A stretch of DNA of 64,000 nt from Thermomonas carbonis. Its GTDB lineage: Bacteria; Pseudomonadota; Gammaproteobacteria; Xanthomonadales; Xanthomonadaceae. The translations under genes were made by a program, and so were the position numbers. Positions 60,107 to 64,000 of this stretch are shown here, in pieces. Where the stretch lies: NCBI RefSeq assembly GCF_014396975.1, contig NZ_CP060719.1, forward strand, positions 1,398,001 to 1,462,000, read 5' to 3'. Numbering within the stretch: position 1 is the first letter of the stretch; each line of letters opens with the position of its first letter. The notes beneath the pieces are model-generated. The model had not been told where the DNA came from. It ran no database searches and worked only from the letters and a program-made list of their open reading frames with translations.

Positions 60107-62386
60107 TCATGGCTGCCAGCCGTAGCTCAGCTTCACGAACACGCTGCGGGTGCTGCCGAACAGCTCCAGGTTGTCGTCGTCCATGAACGCGCCGTAGGAC
60201 GCGCCGGCGTACAGCGCGGTGCGCGGGTTGACCTTGTACGAGTAGACCACCTGGCCAGCCCAGTCGCGCGCGGTCTCGTTCACCGTGGTGGTGTACAGCG
60301 CCTGGTCGCGCAGCACCTCGCTGCCCTGCAGGGTCAGGCGCAGGCGTTGCTGCGGGGTGAACTGCCAGCCCAGGCGCAGGTCGGCCACGCTGGCGTCGAA
60401 GGCCACGCCGCCGTCGCGGTGCAGGCGCTGGCGGCTCACATCCCATTCCACGTTGATGCCGCGACCGATCGAGGTATTGCCCCAGGTGCCGATCATCTCG
60501 CGACGGCCTACACGCGCAGCGGTCAGGTCGAGCTGGCGGCCGAAGTTCATGTAGGTGCCCAGTTGCAGGCGACCGGTCGGGCGGAAATTGCCCCACAGGT
60601 TGATGTTGTGTTCGTCGAACATGTTGCCGCGCCAGAAGCGCTCGCGCAGCAGCGGGGCGATGCCGAAGTTGCTCTGCTTCGCGCCCTGGAAGCCCAGCTG
60701 GAATTCGAGTTCGCGTTCCAGCAACTGGCCGTCGTAGCGATGGGTGACGTCGTAGTCGCCGTACAGGAAGAAGCGATGGATGGACTTGCCGTCGCGGTAC
60801 CAGGTGCGCTGGCCGCCAATCAGAGATTTGTCCACGCCGACCTGACCGATGAAGCCAAGATCGGCGCGGAAACCGGGGTCGATCTCGACGTGGTTGATGT
60901 CGAAGTTCCAGTTGCGGTTGCTGAAGGTGTAGCCGGCGCGCCAGGCGTTGCCGGTCGGTGTGGCGTCGGAGAAATCGAGATCGGTAGTCCTGTTGTCGAC
61001 AACCCGGTCGATGAACTCTGCGGAATACTCGGACTGGCTGTGCAGAAACTGCGCGGTTGCCGTATGTGCGCCCTTGCGCCAGCGACCGTCGACCCCGACC
61101 AGATCGTTGCCGTAATCATCGCCATGACGGAACGTGCCGATCGCGCCGAGGCTGAGCTGGTCGTTGAAGTCATGGCGATAGCGACCCACGGCCACATTCG
61201 CCTTCTGGTCGATCGACTCGAACCCCGAGCGAAGCACGCCGGGCACCAGCACCAGGGTGGTCGCGTCGCGCGCCACGATCGCGCCGTAGGCACCGCTGCC
61301 AGTGCGGCCGGTGACCCGCAAGCCGAAGTCGGGGTCGGCGATCTGGCGGGTGTAGAGCACATCGAACTGGGTGGTGAAATTGTCCGCGCCTTCCAGGAAG
61401 AACGGCCGCTTCTCCTGGTAGAACAAGGCAAAGCTGCTGTTGAAATCCAGTTGCAGCTGGTCGGTTTCGACCTGCGAGAAATCCGGGTTCAACGTGGCGT
61501 TCAAGGTCATCGCCGGCGATGGCGCCCAGCTCACGTCCACGCCCGGTTCGATGCTGGTGTCGGTGCCGCCCCACGGGGTGCCGGCCGCCGGGCGCGACTG
61601 GATCGTGCCCATGGTCAGCGTGGGCACGACTTCGAGGTTGCGGCCCTGTTTCACCCCGGCGATGCCGGTGTACTTGCCCCATTCGCACTGGAAGCAGTTG
61701 CTGTCGCGCGGAACCTTGTGGCTGGTCATCTGGAAGCGCTTGTCGCGCGGCCAGGTGCGGATCAGCGACACGCCCCATGTCTGATCCTGCGCGCCGGTCG
61801 GGAAGCGCAGGGTGGAGAAGGGGATGCGGATCTCGACATCGAAGCCTTCTGCGGTGAGCTGGCCGGCGCTGGTCCACAGGCCGTCCCAGCTGGCATCTTC
61901 CTGGTTGCTGGTATTGGTCTCGTCGCGGATCAGGTCGCCCTGCACGCCCAGCGGATTGACCACCATCTCGTAGCCGCGGCGGTTGTCGTTGAAGGTGTCC
62001 AGGAACACGCCGACCCAGTCGTCGTTGAACATCGCATCGCGGTCGCGCAGGTTGGCGCGCACCGAAGACGGATCCGGGTCCATCGCCTTGAACGAGACGT
62101 ACAGCGCGTCGTCGGTATAGCCCAGGCGCACCCGGGTCTTGGCCTGCGCGGGGGTGTTGTCGCCGGGACTGATTTCGTAGTCGATCGACTGCTCCAGCGC
62201 ACCTGCCCACCCGGCATCGTCCAGCTTGCCGTCGATCACGATGTCGCCCTGCAGGCGCGGGATCGCACCCGCGGGAATGCGCGACGTGGTCGGCGCGGCG
62301 GGCGTGGCGTCCTGCGCCTGCGCGAACGGCGCGCACAGCAGCAGGGCGATGGTCAGTGCGCGGGGTTTCGGTGCGAACAGATTCAA
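60107..62386 (-). CDS. DUF5916 domain-containing outer-membrane protein
   Basis: 759 aa with a signal peptide (to about residue 25, FAQAQ). An N-terminal carbohydrate-binding-like family 9 domain (IVIDGKLDDAGWAGALEQSI) precedes the large DUF5916 beta-barrel, with SNCFQCEWGKYTGI, NLEVVPTLTMG and the frequent Asn/Tyr/Phe strands. It ends KLSYGWQP. Its cargo or substrate is unknown; homologues are widespread in xanthomonads. Start ATG 62386. Confidence 0.87.
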   Translation of the reverse strand: MNLFAPKPRALTIALLLCAPFAQAQDATPAAPTTSRIPAGAIPRLQGDIVIDGKLDDAGWAGALEQSIDYEISPGDNTPAQAKTRVRLGYTDDALYVSFKAMDPDPSSVRANLRDRDAMFNDDWVGVFLDTFNDNRRGYEMVVNPLGVQGDLIRDETNTSNQEDASWDGLWTSAGQLTAEGFDVEIRIPFSTLRFPTGAQDQTWGVSLIRTWPRDKRFQMTSHKVPRDSNCFQCEWGKYTGIAGVKQGRNLEVVPTLTMGTIQSRPAAGTPWGGTDTSIEPGVDVSWAPSPAMTLNATLNPDFSQVETDQLQLDFNSSFALFYQEKRPFFLEGADNFTTQFDVLYTRQIADPDFGLRVTGRTGSGAYGAIVARDATTLVLVPGVLRSGFESIDQKANVAVGRYRHDFNDQLSLGAIGTFRHGDDYGNDLVGVDGRWRKGAHTATAQFLHSQSEYSAEFIDRVVDNRTTDLDFSDATPTGNAWRAGYTFSNRNWNFDINHVEIDPGFRADLGFIGQVGVDKSLIGGQRTWYRDGKSIHRFFLYGDYDVTHRYDGQLLERELEFQLGFQGAKQSNFGIAPLLRERFWRGNMFDEHNINLWGNFRPTGRLQLGTYMNFGRQLDLTAARVGRREMIGTWGNTSIGRGINVEWDVSRQRLHRDGGVAFDASVADLRLGWQFTPQQRLRLTLQGSEVLRDQALYTTTVNETARDWAGQVVYSYKVNPRTALYAGASYGAFMDDDNLELFGSTRSVFVKLSYGWQP

Positions 62387-62653
62387 GCGGCTCTCTCCAT
62401 GAGTCGTGCGGTCAAGTGGTGCAATCGATGGCGCAATGGGTGGATGGATGCAGGCGGATGCGATCCGGTTGCCATGACCAATGGCAGGGGGCGCGTTACA
62501 TGGCGCGCGTGCTGCGCCTGGCGTTAACGATGCCGATGCGCGATGTCTTGCACGCAGTGCTGCAGGTGGGCCTGACCGATGGCACGGGGCGGTTGCGGCG
62601 GTCTCACGCGGGCGGCGCTAAACTCGCGGCTTTCCGTTGCAAAGGCCTTCCCC

Positions 62654-64000
62654 ATGCGCCCATCGAATCTGAGCCGGCTTGTCCTGAGCCTGTCCATTGC
62701 CGCCGCCCTCGGCCTGCCCATGGCGGCTTGCACCAAGAGCCCCGCACCGGAAGCGGCCGCCACCGCCGCCAAGCCCGCCGCCAGCGTGGAGAAGGTCGTG
62801 GACGAACATTCCTATGCCGAGCCGGACAAGGTGCGCACCACCGACCTGGCGCTGGACCTGAAGGTCGACTTCGCCAGCAAGACCATCAGCGGCACCGCGA
62901 CCTATGCGCTGGAGTGGATCGACAAGGCCGCGACCCAGCTTGCGCTGGACAGCCGCGACATCAGCATCCAGAAGGCCGAAGGGCTGGGCGCAGACGGCAA
63001 GTGGAGCGACCTCAAGTTCGCACTGGGCGGCAAGGATCCGATCCTGGGCAGCAAGCTGACCATCGAGACGCCCAACCGCCCGGCCAAGGTGCGGGTGACC
63101 TATGCGACTTCGCCCGAGGCCTCCGGCCTGCAGTGGCTGGAGCCGTCGATGACCGAGGGCAAGAAGACGCCTTTCATGTTCAGCCAGTCGCAGCAGATCC
63201 ACGCGCGCTCGTGGGTGCCGTTGCAGGACACGCCGATGATCCGCTTCACCTACAGCGCCAACGTCAAGGCACCGGCGGACGCGATGGTGCTGATGAGCGC
63301 GGACAACGATCCGGCCGCAGTGCGCGATGGCGATTACAGCTTCAAGATGCCGCAGAAGATCCCGTCCTACCTGCTGGCGATCGCCGCCGGCGACCTGGTG
63401 TTCAAGCCGATCGGCGCGCGCAGCGGCGTGTGGGCGGAACCGACGATGGTGGACAAGGCGGTGGCCGAATTCATCGACACCGAAAAGATGATCGATACCG
63501 CCGAGAAGCTGTACGGCCCGTATCGCTGGGGTCGCTACGACCTGCTGGTGCTGCCGCCGTCGTTCCCGTACGGCGGCATGGAAAATCCGCGCCTGACCTT
63601 CGCCACGCCCACGGTGATCGTCGGCGACAAGTCGCTGGTCTCGCTGATCGCGCATGAACTCGCGCACAGTTGGTCGGGCAACCTGGTGACCTTCGCCACC
63701 GACAAGGACGCGTGGCTCAACGAAGGCACCACCACCTACGTGCAATCGCGCATCACCGAGTCGCTGTACGGCCGCGACATGGCGGCGATGGAAGAGGTCA
63801 TCGACCGCAACGAGCTCAAGGAAGAATTCAAGGAGCTCGATCCCAAGCTGCAGCGGCTGTCGCTGAAGCCCGGCGACCTGGCCGATCCCGACAATTCCTC
63901 CTCCGCCACCGTCTACACCAAGGGCGCGTGGTTCCTGCAGTTCCTGGAGCAGCGCTACGGCCGCGCCGTGTTCGATCCGTGGCTGAAGGGCTACTTCGAC
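62654..64000 (+). CDS. M1 family metallopeptidase (lipoprotein), 3' part beyond window
   Basis: 449 codons are visible. A lipobox (PMAAC, Cys26) anchors it in the envelope. The aminopeptidase domain has GGMENP (substrate binding), zinc-binding HELAHSW and the third ligand Glu in LNEGTTTYVQ 19 residues later. It resembles leukotriene A4 hydrolase-like and aminopeptidase N-like enzymes of this family. The C-terminal helical domain is outside the window. A TAAACT -10-like box lies at 62618. Confidence 0.93.
   Translation, partial: MRPSNLSRLVLSLSIAAALGLPMAACTKSPAPEAAATAAKPAASVEKVVDEHSYAEPDKVRTTDLALDLKVDFASKTISGTATYALEWIDKAATQLALDSRDISIQKAEGLGADGKWSDLKFALGGKDPILGSKLTIETPNRPAKVRVTYATSPEASGLQWLEPSMTEGKKTPFMFSQSQQIHARSWVPLQDTPMIRFTYSANVKAPADAMVLMSADNDPAAVRDGDYSFKMPQKIPSYLLAIAAGDLVFKPIGARSGVWAEPTMVDKAVAEFIDTEKMIDTAEKLYGPYRWGRYDLLVLPPSFPYGGMENPRLTFATPTVIVGDKSLVSLIAHELAHSWSGNLVTFATDKDAWLNEGTTTYVQSRITESLYGRDMAAMEEVIDRNELKEEFKELDPKLQRLSLKPGDLADPDNSSSATVYTKGAWFLQFLEQRYGRAVFDPWLKGYFD

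Noticed and set aside
60062..62527. 821-codon plus-strand frame opposite the DUF5916 gene
   Set aside because: Shadow of a clear signal-peptide-bearing outer-membrane protein; no domains.

Overview
The window is a high-GC chromosomal segment (by eye about two thirds G+C), almost certainly from the Lysobacteraceae/Xanthomonadaceae (Lysobacter, Luteimonas, Thermomonas and relatives). The evidence is the gene set and order lptM-dapF-DUF484-xerC with hslV-hslU nearby, an xanthomonad-type HslV N-terminus, an AlgR-like regulator beside hemC, and several predicted leaderless genes. The genus cannot be fixed from the sequence alone. There is no gene-free stretch longer than 300 bases. The longest, 62387-62653, holds only a candidate promoter for the aminopeptidase gene.

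Layout. 0-5.7 kb is core: a partial lipid A acyltransferase, dtd, rpoD with its terminator, an exported GH92 mannosidase and a CAU-anticodon tRNA. 5.8-11.7 kb, just past the tRNA, is accessory: a GIY-YIG protein, small hydrophilic proteins, a glycine-zipper repeat protein, isochorismatase-like, ferritin-like, DUF421 and MgtC proteins, and unknown or broken small genes. 11.7-18.8 kb has a sorbosone-dehydrogenase-like PQQ enzyme, a complete NHEJ pair (ligD, ku), an SDR and an exported OB-fold protein. 18.8-22.4 kb carries a bufferin-type RiPP metallophore operon (precursor, MNIO enzyme, partner, DoxX) divergent from an AraC regulator. 22.5-28.0 kb has a TonB-C lipoprotein and a four-gene operon with every junction overlapping: cupredoxin, GGDEF/EAL, DUF3034, truncated globin. 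28.0-31.2 kb has an esterase, an AlgR-type regulator, hemC and a small beta-barrel-like protein. 31.2-37 kb is a Soe/Dms-type molybdoenzyme operon (A, DsbA-like, B, YbjQ, C) with a divergent WYL regulator. 37-43.7 kb has a patatin-like protein and two exported S9A peptidases. 43.8-50.8 kb is the lptM-dapF-DUF484-xerC...hslVU block, interrupted by two glycosyltransferases and two REPIN-like palindromes. 50.8-56.8 kb is a defence patch: a RelE/ParE-type TA pair, type III restriction-modification, an XRE regulator with palindromic operators, and a BrnA antitoxin lacking an intact toxin. 56.8-64 kb has a mutarotase, a Cys-cluster protein, ubiE, DUF2306, a DUF5916 outer-membrane protein and a partial M1 aminopeptidase.

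How the parts fit. The strongest candidate for an under-described system is the bufferin operon. It has an AraC partner, a 20-bp-spaced tandem operator-like repeat in the divergent intergenic region, and a perfect GC-rich stem-loop between the precursor and its modifying enzyme.

Four genes are frameshifted here. Three (GGDEF/EAL, DsbA-like, type III Res) each lack one base in a short G/C run inside otherwise intact reading frames. That looks like sequencing or assembly error, or very recent mutation. The fourth, a small unknown gene at 10.7-11.1 kb, is broken by a 14-bp tandem duplication. Six genes have a -10-like hexamer ending exactly 6 nt before the start codon, which suggests leaderless transcripts.
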